The notes below the pieces were generated by a model. It made no database searches and was not told the origin of the DNA. It was given only the letters and a program-made list of their open reading frames with translations. This document shows positions 11,601-21,693 of a stretch of 64,000 bases of DNA, piece by piece (position 1 is the first letter of the stretch; every line of letters begins with the position of its first letter). The stretch is taken from the NCBI GenBank assembly GCA_016110215.1, contig JADWQD010000006.1:372001-436000 (forward strand), written 5' to 3'. Both the position numbers and the translations under genes were made by a program. The stretch comes from Capronia americana (Eukaryota > Ascomycota > Eurotiomycetes > Chaetothyriales > Herpotrichiellaceae).

Positions 11601-12513
11601 TGGGAGCACCAGGAAGTGGCCGTTGGGACAGTGTGGCAGAGTGCTACATGCTTGGGGGACAGGATATCCGCACTGTGCCTTGGGAAGGGGCCCCCGAGGC
11701 AGAGCTAGACGCGTTTGTCAGTGAGGAGCTTTACATTCACTCAAAGGTACGCCGAAAAGGTCTAGGTGCCATACGTACTGACTTGTGTAGACTCTCATCG
11801 CAGACGATCGCATTGTCATCTGCGGATCGGCGAACTTGAACGATCGGAGCCAGCTTGGAGCGCATGACAGCGAGATTGCGCTGCTCATCGACGACCCGAC
11901 TCCAGTGCAGAGCTACATGAACGGCCAGCCTTACCAAGCCAGCAGTTTTGCGGCCTCTCTGAGGCGCCAGCTCACCCGGAAACACCTTGGTCTGATTCGG
12001 CCTCAACTCTTCTTTCGCCCCGATCCCAATTTTGAGCCTGTCGGAGTGCCCAACGCCTATGACTGGAATTCGCCTGAAGACAATGTCGTGATGGACCCTC
12101 TTAGCGACACTTTCCAAGCTTTGTGGAATAGCCGGGCCAGGACCAATACCGAAGTCTTCCGCAAGGCATTCCGAGCTGTACCAGACGACTACGTGCACTC
12201 GTGGTCCGAGTACAAGGAGTTTTATGAGTACTTCTATCGGCCCGCTGAGACAGATGCTCAAGGAAAACCAAGCAAGCTACCACCCCGGGTCGAGTACGGA
12301 CATGTGGTGAAAGCTGACTTCCCTGGTGGGGTGCGCGAGCTCAAGGAACTGCTGAGCCAAGTGAAAGGCACCTTGGTAGAGATGCCATTGTGCTTCCTTC
12401 AAAGTAAGTGAAACCTGCTCTGGCTTAGGTATAATGACTGACGCCTCACAGACGAAGACATTGCCAAGGAAGGCCTCACATTGAATTCACTGACAGAAGA
12501 GATCTACACGTGA
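8636..12513 (+). CDS. Phospholipase D family protein with large Pro-rich insert
   Basis: Hydrolyses or transphosphatidylates phospholipid head groups. Exons are 8636-11746, 11791-12403 and 12452-12513, giving 1261 residues. Both HKD motifs are intact: HEKLCLVD (His326, Lys328, Asp333) and HSKTLIAD (His1035, Lys1037, Asp1042), the second created by the first splice. The N-terminus (to about residue 160) is Gln/Gly/Tyr-rich and disordered-looking; no PX or PH domain is seen, unlike SPO14. Between the HKD halves, about residues 450-700 are dominated by Pro, Gln, Ser and Tyr with many PPP runs. A charged amphipathic stretch and the second catalytic half follow. The insert is in frame with no stops and no splice signals that would remove it cleanly. 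Long open frames in other phases across it are composition shadows. Confidence 0.88.
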
Positions 12514-13103
12514 GTTCAGTGTGAGTTTAGACCATGACCACCAACCTCAGCGTAAAGGGGATGTAAATGACGACTGAGATATGATTGAATGACATGCAAA
12601 TGAATTCTCTGACCAATGGAATCCTATCACCTTTTGTTCTGAATCTATGCAAGGTACTTCATAATGATAGAGGGGCTGTCCGTATATGTTATCCTACGTG
12701 ACCATAAACTACCACGTGTAGTACCGGCCCTGCTCTAGCTAAATTATGTCTCGGCTTACCTCGCCGTCAGGAATGGCACCGCCATGTTTCCGGTAGTGAA
12801 TTGAAATGGTTCTCGTCTTTGAGTGGAGCCTTTACCTCTCTTGCAGGTCCTCAGCCATAGAAAGTCACTTTTTTCCCCACTTGACCTTTCACCAGTGCTT
12901 TACTTCCTCCTGCCTATTCACCTCTTTAACTTAGCAGGGCCCTCCTCTCTTCTTACTTCCTTCATATTTCGCTCTTCCATGTGCCTCTCCTATCTCTGTC
13001 TTTTGACTGAAAAGAAATTGTCGAGTGCACATTTGAGGGCATCCTTCTATCAGACCTCCCCTTCTTCTGTTAACCTTTCCATTTCACGGCGCTCATCTTC
13101 AAG
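12514..13103. promoter_or_regulatory. Intergenic region and pyrimidine-rich leader of zinc-finger gene
   Basis: The 12,820-13,100 stretch is strongly C/T-rich on the plus strand, typical of filamentous-fungal core promoters and leaders. No gene is seen. Confidence 0.5.
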
Positions 13104-14592
13104 ATGGGCAAGGTCAAATGTACCTACGAGGACTGCTTCAAGCACTTCGACAACCAGCAGTCAATGATTCGCCACAAGGTCAAAGACCCAAATCACTCTT
13201 ACTGCAAGACCTGCGATGTCGACTGTGCGGATGACATGTACTTCTTCATCCACCAGTTGGCAAGTCCGAACCACAGTGAGTTTGACGTTACTGTCATATG
13301 AATACAAAGGCCAAACACTGACCGTAATTGCAGTCTGCTGCCCAATATGCGCCCTGGAGGTACAGCGATCGAGACTCCAACCACCCCTCAGAGCTAATGT
13401 TCGCAGTTCAAAAGTGCCTCTGCTCGAGATACTCATGTGTCCTCCGTATGTTGCCTCGAACCTTTCAAAGCACCAGACTGACGTTCTACAGCAACACAAG
13501 GCCAATTCTCATATCGAATGTGCCGGGTGTCAGGCGAAGTTCACGTCGGGCAACGCCTTGATGCGCCACATTGAGCAAGATGAGTGCGAAGTGATTGGAA
13601 TCCAGGACTTCCAAATGCAGCGGGCAGAACGCCAGATCCAAAAAGACGCCTGGGAAGCAGAGGTTGACTCCTTCGGCATCAATCTGCCAGCACGACACTA
13701 TAGGCCTACCACTAGGCCGACCGCGGCGTCCGATCTTCTCGACGAAGACCCAATGTACACATCAGGCCATACCCTCAGCAACGTGTCCCGTGGTCCAGGC
13801 TCTCTCACCTCCCAAAAACAGTACCCACCTCTCGCACAACCCCAAGACTCCGGAGCCATTACCGCCGGTCAAGCAGCTCAGCCACCTACCGTCAAGATGA
13901 AGCCGCCAAGCGACCTCATTGACCTCAACGAGACCGAGAGAGCCATGTCAAGTTTGAACATCAACCGACCAACCTGGGGATTTGACAACCCTTCCGCCCG
14001 CCCACCACAGTACACCAACGACCCGAGAATCAAGGACTGGGTCACCTCCGTGCACAGTGCCGCCGCCAACCCTCCCAGCGAAGACGCCAGCGAAGTGGCC
14101 TCCTTGTACGACAAACCGGCCTCCGAGCTCTCTTCCAGCGTCATACCGCCCAGCACGCAGGCCCTCCCCAACTCCAACGCCCCCCACCAACACCTGATCA
14201 AAATGCCCGCCCACACCGTCGTCAGCAGCACCGCCCCGCTCAACATCGAGAAGTACTGGGATCCGATCCGCCAGATCTACGGCTGCCCCACCGCCAAATG
14301 CAGGCGCCAGTTCCGCACCGCCGACCAATTCCGCAAACACCTCCTGTCGAGCGCGCACATCGGCGGCCAGATCACCTGCCCGACGTGCTTGAAGAGGTTC
14401 GCCACCACGGCCGCATGGGTGGCGCACACGGAGAGCGCGAGCAAGAAGTGCGGCATCCGCAACAGCTTCAACTACAACCACATCATGAGGGAGATTACCG
14501 GTGGTGTGCTCGGCACGCAGGGGTTCAACGATGATGGCAGTGTCAAGTTCGTGGCACCCAAGATCGATCAGTGGAATGAGGATGGGTGGTAG
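13104..14592 (+). CDS. C2H2 zinc-finger protein
   Basis: A 445-residue protein from exons 13104-13275, 13334-13359, 13407-13445 and 13492-14592. All introns are GT-AG and very short exons 2 and 3 are required to keep the frame. Cys/His clusters are seen at the N-terminus (KCTYEDC...H, YCKTCDVDC...H, CCPICALEF...H, ECAGCQAKF...H) and again near the C-terminus (YGCPTAKCRRQF..H, ITCPTCLKRF..H). The middle is Ser/Pro-rich and probably disordered. The layout suggests a nuclear nucleic-acid-binding protein, but no known regulator is recognised and the spacing of several fingers is irregular. Just after the stop the 3' flank carries a CCTACC-type low-complexity tract. Confidence 0.82.
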
Positions 14593-15064
14593 TGAGAGAG
14601 AAACAGGGGGCAGAGAGGAAGGTGGAGGAATTAGCCTCAACGACTGTCACCTACCTACTACCTGCCCACCTGCCCACCAGCCTACCAACCTACCAGCCTA
14701 CCAGCCTACCCATTCTACCCATTCTACCTATCCATTTGTATGAGATATGAGTTATCAGAAGCGAAAGACCGCTCGGGATGGACGGTCTCGGAGAGCAAAG
14801 AAGTGGTGATGCCGTCAGGGCGATACTTCTGGCGGGTGGACTTTGCGACAACACATGCCGACACGAAACCTGCCTCTTTTCATTTGACTTTCACTTGTCA
14901 CCAAGATTAGCGGGCGCCAGAAATCATCAGCCACCAAAAGTAGCTATTACTACTATGACGATTATGCCGAATCAGTTACAAGGCAAGCAAGCGCTAAACA
15001 AGCGTGCTAGATACATAGCCATACACAATACAAACACAAATGCTACTCAATTCCCACCCACTGT
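14593..15064. other. Convergent intergenic region with CCTACC-type low-complexity tract
   Basis: Between the zinc-finger gene (+) and the oxidase gene (-). Positions about 14648-14737 are a degenerate run of CCTACC, CCCACC and CCATTCTA units. No gene is seen. Confidence 0.6.
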
Positions 15065-16375
15065 TCATAGTCGACTGACAAATCCGTCGCGATCGACCCT
15101 GCATAGATAACTCCGATCGATCTCGCTGACTTTCGTAACCCCAGCGAGCCCCATACACAGGCGAAACTCGTCGCCTAGCAATCTCAAACACAGCTCGACA
15201 CCCTCTTGGCCTTTATACGCCAGCCCCCAGAGGATGGGTCTCCCGACCCAGCAGAAATCCGCGCCGAGTGCCAAAGCCTTGAATATGTCGGTGCCGTGGC
15301 GGATGCCGCCGTCGACGTGGACTGGCACCCGCTTCTCCACCGCGGCGGCGACTTCGGGCAGGGCGTCGAGTGTAGCGAGAGCGCCGTTGAGTTGTCTCCC
15401 ACCGTGGTTGGAGACGATGATGCCGTCGACCTTGTGGTCCAGGGCCAGCAGTGCGTCTTCTGCTGTGGCGATCCCTTTCACCCACACTTGCATATCCGGG
15501 CCGCACACATCTTTCAGCCAGGGGATGGTGTCCTCCCAGCTTAGCGTTGGGTTTGCGGCGTGCGTGTGGAACGTGATCGGTCCGGTAGGGGCCACTCGTT
15601 TCTCCCCGTCATGGTATCCTGCCGTAGAGGGGCGGCGCTGTCGTGGCATCTTGGGACGTTGTCTCGAGGACGTTTTCTTCTCGTCTGTGGCTGTGGTCGA
15701 CCGGGAGTGGTCTTTCCCGACGGCGGTGTCGGTGTCGTCGTCTTGCTCGGCGAAGTTGGCGATGCTGAGGTGCGCGGGGAGTTTGAACTGGTTTCGGATT
15801 TCGAGGTTGCGGCGGCCGAGCATCGGGGTGTCGACTGTGAGGAGGACGGCCTTGTAGCCTGCTTGTTTGGCGCGGGCGATGAGTTTGAGACTGTGTTCGC
15901 GTTCTTCGAACAGGTACAGTTGTAGGACGTTTGGATTTGGGCCGCTTGCCTCAGCGACGTCTTCGAGCGTGGAGGTCGCAAAGGAGGACAGGCCCATCAC
16001 TATCCCGCGTGCGCGGCAGGCCCGTGCGGTTGCGATTTCTCCGTCGCTGTGCGCGAGCCGTTGCATGGCCGTGGGGGCCACGCCGAAGGGCGCACTGTTG
16101 GTGTGTCCGAATACCTTGGCCGTGGTGTCGATTTGGGATATATTTCGGAGCACTCGAGGTCGGATGCGGTACTTTGCATAGGCGGATATGTTCTCGACAA
16201 GGGTGCTGCCGCAGTCGGCTCCCTCGTTGTAATAGTCCCGTGTCTGCTTGTCCATGCGTTCGTAGGCGAGTTGTTCCAGCTCGGCGATGGTAAGACAGCT
16301 TAGATCGTGGGGTTCGGCTTGAGGGGCGCGCGGTGCGGCTTGGGACGGGGACGAGGAGGGTTTGGAGGGAGCCAT
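15065..16375 (-). CDS. FMN-dependent 2-hydroxyacid oxidase (glycolate/lactate oxidase type), peroxisomal
   Basis: A single-exon, 436-residue alpha-hydroxy-acid oxidase that oxidises an L-2-hydroxyacid to the 2-oxoacid using FMN. Most relatives pass electrons to O2. Seen in the protein: APTAMQRLAH, the active-site Tyr in LQLYLF, LLTVDTPMLGRR, the Lys in VWVKGI, the His/Arg pair in SNHGGRQLNG, the VHVDGGIRHGTD phosphate site and WVGRPILWGLAY. The last three residues are Ser-Arg-Leu, a canonical PTS1, so import into peroxisomes is expected. A roughly 45-residue polar, Lys/Arg/Thr/Asp-rich segment around residues 213-257 replaces the mobile loop that covers the active site in glycolate oxidase and is longer than usual. 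Confidence 0.93.
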   Translation of the reverse strand: MAPSKPSSSPSQAAPRAPQAEPHDLSCLTIAELEQLAYERMDKQTRDYYNEGADCGSTLVENISAYAKYRIRPRVLRNISQIDTTAKVFGHTNSAPFGVAPTAMQRLAHSDGEIATARACRARGIVMGLSSFATSTLEDVAEASGPNPNVLQLYLFEEREHSLKLIARAKQAGYKAVLLTVDTPMLGRRNLEIRNQFKLPAHLSIANFAEQDDDTDTAVGKDHSRSTTATDEKKTSSRQRPKMPRQRRPSTAGYHDGEKRVAPTGPITFHTHAANPTLSWEDTIPWLKDVCGPDMQVWVKGIATAEDALLALDHKVDGIIVSNHGGRQLNGALATLDALPEVAAAVEKRVPVHVDGGIRHGTDIFKALALGADFCWVGRPILWGLAYKGQEGVELCLRLLGDEFRLCMGLAGVTKVSEIDRSYLCRVDRDGFVSRL

Positions 16376-16960
16376 GGCGACGGGTTGGAGGACTGTGTGG
16401 AAGAGAAGAGGACGGACGAGATAAGGGATACTATGTAAGTGTAGCAGCTGCTGAGGGAGGGTGTGTACTTGACACAGTCCAATACCTGGACCTACCTTTT
16501 CGAAAGTCGGGGGCTCGCATGAATAGGAAGCTTGTCGATCATGCCAGCGAAAGAATGAACAGATGCAGATGACGCCGTGCGTCCGAGGGCACGCTCATAT
16601 CTGGCAAATTGACCCAGCGATCGGAGAGGCAGGAGGCCAGCCGCTGAAGCATGACGTCGTGGATATGGAAACGTTAGAGGGAGGCTCACTTGGACGTAGT
16701 AGCTTGTCGGAAGCTGAAGTGTGGGGAAGCCGTTGCCCATAATGGTCAGACTCCACGTCGCGTTCGACTTGGAGGAAATAGCCTGATATGTGAGAGGGTG
16801 TCTTCGAACATATCAAGGGAGGCTGTTGTAACAATGAGGCCAGATATATGAGCCCGCCAGAAAAGAACATGGATTTGTGATTCTCGCAACTGGCATCGAC
16901 CATTACCTACGCTGTCCAGTTCTCCTATCCTACCTCAGGTGTACGCGCTGACCTACGATT
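16376..16960. promoter_or_regulatory. Divergent promoter region, hydroxyacid oxidase (-) / ALG3 (+)
   Basis: 585 bp between two start codons in head-to-head orientation. No gene or repeat is recognised. Confidence 0.4.
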
Positions 16961-18229
16961 ATGGACCTCTCAACGAATACCCTCCGCGATCTCCTCACGA
17001 ATCCCAAACACACAAGATGGATAGCACCGTTACTGCTGGCCGGCGAGGCCTTGCTTTGTGCTCTGATAATATGGAGGGTGCCCTATACTGAGATCGACTG
17101 GGAGACGTACATGGTGCAAGTGCGGTTGTTCCTCGACGGTGAAAGAAGCTACCTGAAAATCTCTGGGCCTACTGGTCCGCTGGTCTACCCTGCTCTCCAT
17201 GTGTATATCTACTCGATTCTCTACACACTCACCGATGCGGGGACAAACATCCTACGGGCCCAGATCATCTTTGCGGGCTTGTACCTCGTTACCCTGGCTC
17301 TGGTGCTCGCATGCTACAGACGAGTGGGAGCTCCGCCCTGGCTTCTGATCCCGCTGGTGTTGAGCAAGAGAATGCATTCAATATTCTTGCTGAGGTTATT
17401 CAACGACTGCTGGGCCACTTTTTTCCTATGGGCAGCCATCTACCTCCTACAACGACGGAAGTTTGAGGGCGGAGCATTTGTCTGGGGATTGGGCTTGGGC
17501 GTAAAGATGACTCTGCTTCTAGCTGGCCCCGCTGTCGGAGTGGTCGTGTTGCAAGCTATCGGAAGAGGTGAAGCCTTATTCACTGGGCTCTACATCGCGG
17601 CTGTTCACATCCTCATGGCCTTGCCTTTCTTCGGCCAGGACCAAGACACAGGCTTGTCCTACTTCTCTCGCTCATTTGACCTGGGGAGACAGTTCTTGTA
17701 CAAGTGGACTGTCAATTGGAGGTTTGTTGACGAGGACACATTTCTGTCTCGCCCCTTCGCCATTGGCCTCCTGGTTATCCATGTATCCCTGCTTCTCATG
17801 TTCTTTCAGGCGAAATGGATCAGACCGAGCGCATCGAATTTGGTCGAATTCGTTAGGAAGTATGTCGGTGGTATGAGGGAGGTGGAGGAAAGGAGCATTT
17901 CGAAAAAGATTACGCCCACATTTGTGACGGACGTTGTTCTCAGCAGTATGGTCATAGGTCTGCTGTGTGCCAGGAGTCTGCATTACCAGTTCTTTGCGTA
18001 TCTTCAATGGGCTACGCCATATTTGTTGTGGAGGCCTGGTGGACATCCAGTGTTGGTCCTGCTGATGTGGGCGATGCAGGAATATGCTTGGCTGGTGTAT
18101 CCCAGCACGTCTGTGAGCTCAATGTTGGTGGTGCAGCAGCTGGCTATTCAAGTCATGTTTGCTCTGATAGCGCCGCCAGTGGACCATATCAGCCCCCCAC
18201 CGATGAAGCCGGAAGAGCTCAGAAGCTGA
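16961..18229 (+). CDS. ALG3: Dol-P-Man:Man5GlcNAc2-PP-Dol alpha-1,3-mannosyltransferase
   Basis: Adds the first lumenal mannose to the lipid-linked oligosaccharide in the ER membrane during N-glycan assembly (GT58 family). Single exon, 422 residues, the usual size. Seen in the protein: YTEIDWETYMVQV with the acidic pair of the first lumenal loop, SGPTGPLVYPALHVYIY, the family hallmark LRLFNDCWA, VKMTLLL, FLYKWTVNWRF and SLHYQFFAYLQWATPYLLW, with about ten hydrophobic membrane segments. The start at 16961 gives a short cytosolic N-terminus as in other fungal ALG3 proteins. The stop at 18229 is only 20 bp from the end of the convergent eIF1A-domain gene. Confidence 0.95.
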   Translation: MDLSTNTLRDLLTNPKHTRWIAPLLLAGEALLCALIIWRVPYTEIDWETYMVQVRLFLDGERSYLKISGPTGPLVYPALHVYIYSILYTLTDAGTNILRAQIIFAGLYLVTLALVLACYRRVGAPPWLLIPLVLSKRMHSIFLLRLFNDCWATFFLWAAIYLLQRRKFEGGAFVWGLGLGVKMTLLLAGPAVGVVVLQAIGRGEALFTGLYIAAVHILMALPFFGQDQDTGLSYFSRSFDLGRQFLYKWTVNWRFVDEDTFLSRPFAIGLLVIHVSLLLMFFQAKWIRPSASNLVEFVRKYVGGMREVEERSISKKITPTFVTDVVLSSMVIGLLCARSLHYQFFAYLQWATPYLLWRPGGHPVLVLLMWAMQEYAWLVYPSTSVSSMLVVQQLAIQVMFALIAPPVDHISPPPMKPEELRS

Positions 18230-18248
18230 GAGGCAGATATCACCAATC

Positions 18249-18650
18249 TCAATCCTCCTCGTCATCGGATGGTGGCATCTTGCCCACTAATGAGTCCTCC
18301 TCGTCGCTGTCCTCCGTCGCCGACTTTCTGACGAATTCTTGTGGCCAGAAGGGTCGTTTCCTCCAGGCTTTCTCGTCTCGGACGATGTTCACAATCTCTC
18401 CCTGTATCTTGTTTTCACGAGCCGCGGTGGTTGCGGTATCAACGAGGACATATCCCCCGCGCCTGACGAAGATCGTCCCTCGAAATCGGGCTTCGAGTTC
18501 GGCAAGGAGGTCGGAAGAATCTGCTGTTTGCACGGTGTACAGGTCTTTGCCGTGGGCCTTGACCACCCGTGCAATCAGTTGACCCGGCGCCAAGGTGTCA
18601 GGAGGAGTAAGGGTATCTTCTGCGGCATTCCGGATTTTGCGGCGAGACAT
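18249..18650 (-). CDS. eIF1A-domain (S1-like) protein, EIF1AD type
   Basis: A 133-residue single-exon protein starting MSRRKIRNAAED. It has an S1/IF1-like OB fold (APGQLIARVVKAHGKDLYTV, RFRGTIFVRRGGYVLVDT, VNIVRDEKAWRKRPFWPQEF) and an acidic tail ending in SDDEED. This matches EIF1AD of animals and its fungal relatives, which act in late 40S ribosomal subunit maturation, rather than eIF1A itself, which is longer. The open frame extends 5' to 18830, but ATG 18650 aligns with the family start. It is convergent with ALG3 and divergent from the MFS gene at 19186. Confidence 0.88.
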   Translation of the reverse strand: MSRRKIRNAAEDTLTPPDTLAPGQLIARVVKAHGKDLYTVQTADSSDLLAELEARFRGTIFVRRGGYVLVDTATTAARENKIQGEIVNIVRDEKAWRKRPFWPQEFVRKSATEDSDEEDSLVGKMPPSDDEED

Positions 18651-19185
18651 GGCACTTGCTCGTATGCACTTGAGCAGATTTGGCCGTGGTGAAGAGCGCA
18701 GGCGGATGCAAGATGCGGTGGCCTGAAGTTTGACTGCGGAAAAGTCTGTATGGGGAAGTGATCCCGCTTGGAGGGGCTGCCGGATGCGTAAATCTTGCCG
18801 CTGCCTGCAATCCTTTCCAGTCCACATCATGCAATTCTATCAAGCCGGCCTTATCAGCTCTCTGCGTTGCAGCGGAGTCTGCGAGACGCCCTCGAATCAT
18901 GAGTCCGTCCTCCTTTCAGCAGGTGGGCTCCGAGCAAAGACCAACACGTTCCAGACCCACAATGTCCAGAATGCTCAACTGAAGCACCTGCTGTCTCTCT
19001 CTCTATTTTCTGCGCGGCGCCTCATGACCTTAAAACTGCATCACTGAATACGCGGGCTCATCAAAGCAAGGAGGCGTGACATTGACTCCGTAGGTATATG
19101 AACGTCGTCCCTATATTGACCGAGCACTCTGCCGCATTTGCCCGTTGCTTCTCCGTTCATATCGTTTCACACTTAATTTCAGCCC
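18651..19185. promoter_or_regulatory. Divergent promoter region, eIF1A-domain gene (-) / MFS (+)
   Basis: A short CT tract near 18990-19005 is the only simple feature. No gene is seen. Confidence 0.4.
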
Positions 19186-20799
19186 ATGATGTCTGTCCAA
19201 GCCTTTGGCGCATTCATCACCCACGAAAGCGACCCTGATCCCAGCCTTACTGGACCACCGCCCGTTGTACACAAAGACTTTATCACCAGCGTCACACCTA
19301 CTGAGTATGAACTGGACGAGCTGCAATGGGGCAGCCGGCTCAATGGACCACGGACAGGATTTTCGCGAACTGCGTCACCGACAGGACGGGCAGTTCCTCT
19401 GACACCTGACGAACTCGAACGCAGTCAACCACCTACACCGAAGCGAGATCTAGCCGTTGACGCCATCGTGCACTCCGTCTCGAATCCACCACGAAATCGA
19501 TGGCGGCTGGCAGCTTCCTGTGCCATGTTCTTCCTCATGGGGCTGAATGACGCCGCAACTGGTGCATTGATTCCTTACCTAGAGGAGGAATACAGCATTG
19601 GGTATGCCATTGTGTCACTGATCTTCATCACCAATGCCCTTGGTTTCATTTCGGTGACACCGTTCATCCAATTGATCGAAGCTCGACTTGGCCGTTCTGG
19701 CTCTTACCTGCTTGCAACTGCGCTGATGAGCGCCGGTTACATAGCCATTGTCTGCACTCCACCGTTTCCCGTCGTTGTTCTCAGCTTCTACTTCCTCGGG
19801 TGCGGAATGGGGGTATTCCTAGCTATGACCAACACCTTTATTGTCAACTTGCTCAATGGCACTGTCATTCTGGGCTTCTGTCACGGCATCTACGGAGTAA
19901 GCGCGTCCTTCCCAGTACTACACTCTTCAAAACTAACACATCGCAGCTGGGCGGCATTGTCTCTCCACTTATAGCTACAAAGATGGTGTCCAGCGGTATC
20001 CGTTGGGCCTACTTCTACTTCATCCCCCTTAGCATCGCCGTCTTCTCGTTCTTCTTTATGGGATGGTCATTCCTGGGCTTTGAGCAGGACGCTGCTGTTC
20101 AGCTGCTTTCATCCCTACAACGCACTGCGTCACGGCAAGCCACCGCGCTGGGAGAACCCACTAAAAGACAAGTACTCCGAAAGGCCGTCAGAAACAAGAC
20201 AACCCTTCTCGGTGCGATTTTCATATTGTGAGTTCGATCCCTCGATCTCCCGTGTCAATTACCTGACGCCTCATAGCTTCTATCAAGGCGCCGAGGTGGC
20301 CATTTCAGGATGGGTTATCTCCTACCTCATCCATTATCGGCGCGGCGATCCGTCGCATGTCGGTAATGTCACGTCGGGGTTCTGGGCAGGCATCACGGTG
20401 GGCAGATTCGTCCTGACTCACTTTGCTCAGAAGATCGGTGAGAAAGTCGCCGTCATGGTCCTAATCATCGGAGCAGGCGTCTGTCAACTCCTTGTCTGGC
20501 TTGTACCGAATATCATCGGAAACGCCGTGGCCGAGTCTATTGTCGGCCTGTTTTTGGGACCGATCTACCCATGTGCTACTGCTGTCTTTGCCAAATTGCT
20601 CCCCAGGGACATTCAGATCAGCAGCCTGTCAGTTGTGACGTCGATGGGCAGCTCGGGTGGTGCCCTAGTACCTTTCATTACTGGTATATTGGCTCAGAAC
20701 CTGAGTACCGTTGTCCTTCATCCAGTGGTTCTGATCTCGTTTGGCGCAATGACGATTACGTGGCTCCTGCTGCCACGCATCGGGAAGAGAGCGGAATAA
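19186..20799 (+). CDS. MFS transporter, BSC6-like
   Basis: A 504-residue membrane protein from exons 19186-19896, 19947-20227 and 20277-20799 (both introns GT-AG, frame closed). The first 100 residues are a hydrophilic cytosolic tail rich in Pro, Ser and Thr. MFS segments follow: FFLMGLNDAATGALIPYLE in TM1, RSGSYLLATALMSAGY, GCGMGVFLAMTNTFIVNLL, FFYQGAEVAISGWVISYLI for TM7, FWAGITVGRF, and SMGSSGGALVPFITGI in TM11. The pattern (TM1 GLNDA, TM7 YVGAEVAISGW-like) resembles fungal BSC6/fucose-permease-like MFS proteins, whose substrates are mostly unknown. ATG codons at 19186 and 19189 are adjacent and cannot be separated. Confidence 0.88.
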
Positions 20800-21693
20800 T
20801 TCACACCATCTCTCTACTTGATCTCACTATCTATTCACCTCACGTGGCTTGGAATTCCTCGCCAAGGCCGCCTCTTCCGACTCCCCACCCCATGCTATCA
20901 ACATTCACCTCGGATCGAACAGTTTTACACGCGGAGGACATTTCGTGGACGACCAAACTTCCGACACGGATTCGATTCAAACGCTTCTGAAACAAGTCCC
21001 GAAGGTCTGATTCGCAGCTTGACTGGCTCGGACTGAACTGGGGCACGCCATCTGCTCCAGTGACTTGATATCGCGGTGGGACGAGATCCAAACTTGTCAT
21101 ACGCATGTGTACCGAGTTCTAGCAAGATACAAGTCACTTGTCATGGATCAATCCACTGGCGGTCCTCACCAACCTCGGGGCTTGCGCAAACAGCTGTTCC
21201 AATGGGCCCGGCGTGCGATCAATCAACGCCTCGACGAGCGTGCGGAGCAGCCTGCTTCCTCGCTCTCGACCCATCCGACAGATGGCAACCCTACAACTAC
21301 TGCACATGACGACACTGACGGACGCCACGGCGCCCTGGGTACTTCGGCGCCATCGGACTATTACTGCTTGCGGTTCAAGGTGTGTGATATTTCCTAGAAA
21401 TTTTCTGCCTCACCCTGTCATGTCTCTTCGATACGCAAGCAACAGCATCCGATTGTTCAACAGCCGTCCTCAATCCCCATATTACATCATTCTGTCACTT
21501 GCTATTGTGAGCCACCGGAAACCTGCAATCGACTTCACACTGTCACCCTACCCCATTCGTCGTCAGTCTGGGATGCATTCGCAATGCACAATTTCTTATC
21601 ATTAGCTCCTATATCCTCATCTTTCTGTACAGCCGCACTTCGTCCTCATGAAGCAGGCAACACAGCGATGCTCATATTTGTCTTCGCCTACAC
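20800..21693. other. Intergenic region; possible unassigned 5' exon at 21143
   Basis: A coding-like stretch starts at ATG 21143 and remains open to about 21399 (hydrophilic, RKQLFQWARRAINQRLDER near its start). It ends at a possible donor after 21379. Joining it to the gene at 21694 would need an intron of about 370 bp, longer than any other here. It may be a missed 5' exon, a small separate gene or noise. Confidence 0.35.

Noticed and set aside
13948..14640. 230-codon minus-strand ORF antisense to the zinc-finger gene
   Set aside because: Gly/Val/Arg-rich mirror of a Pro/Ser/Thr-rich coding region. It overlaps real zinc-finger motifs on the other strand.
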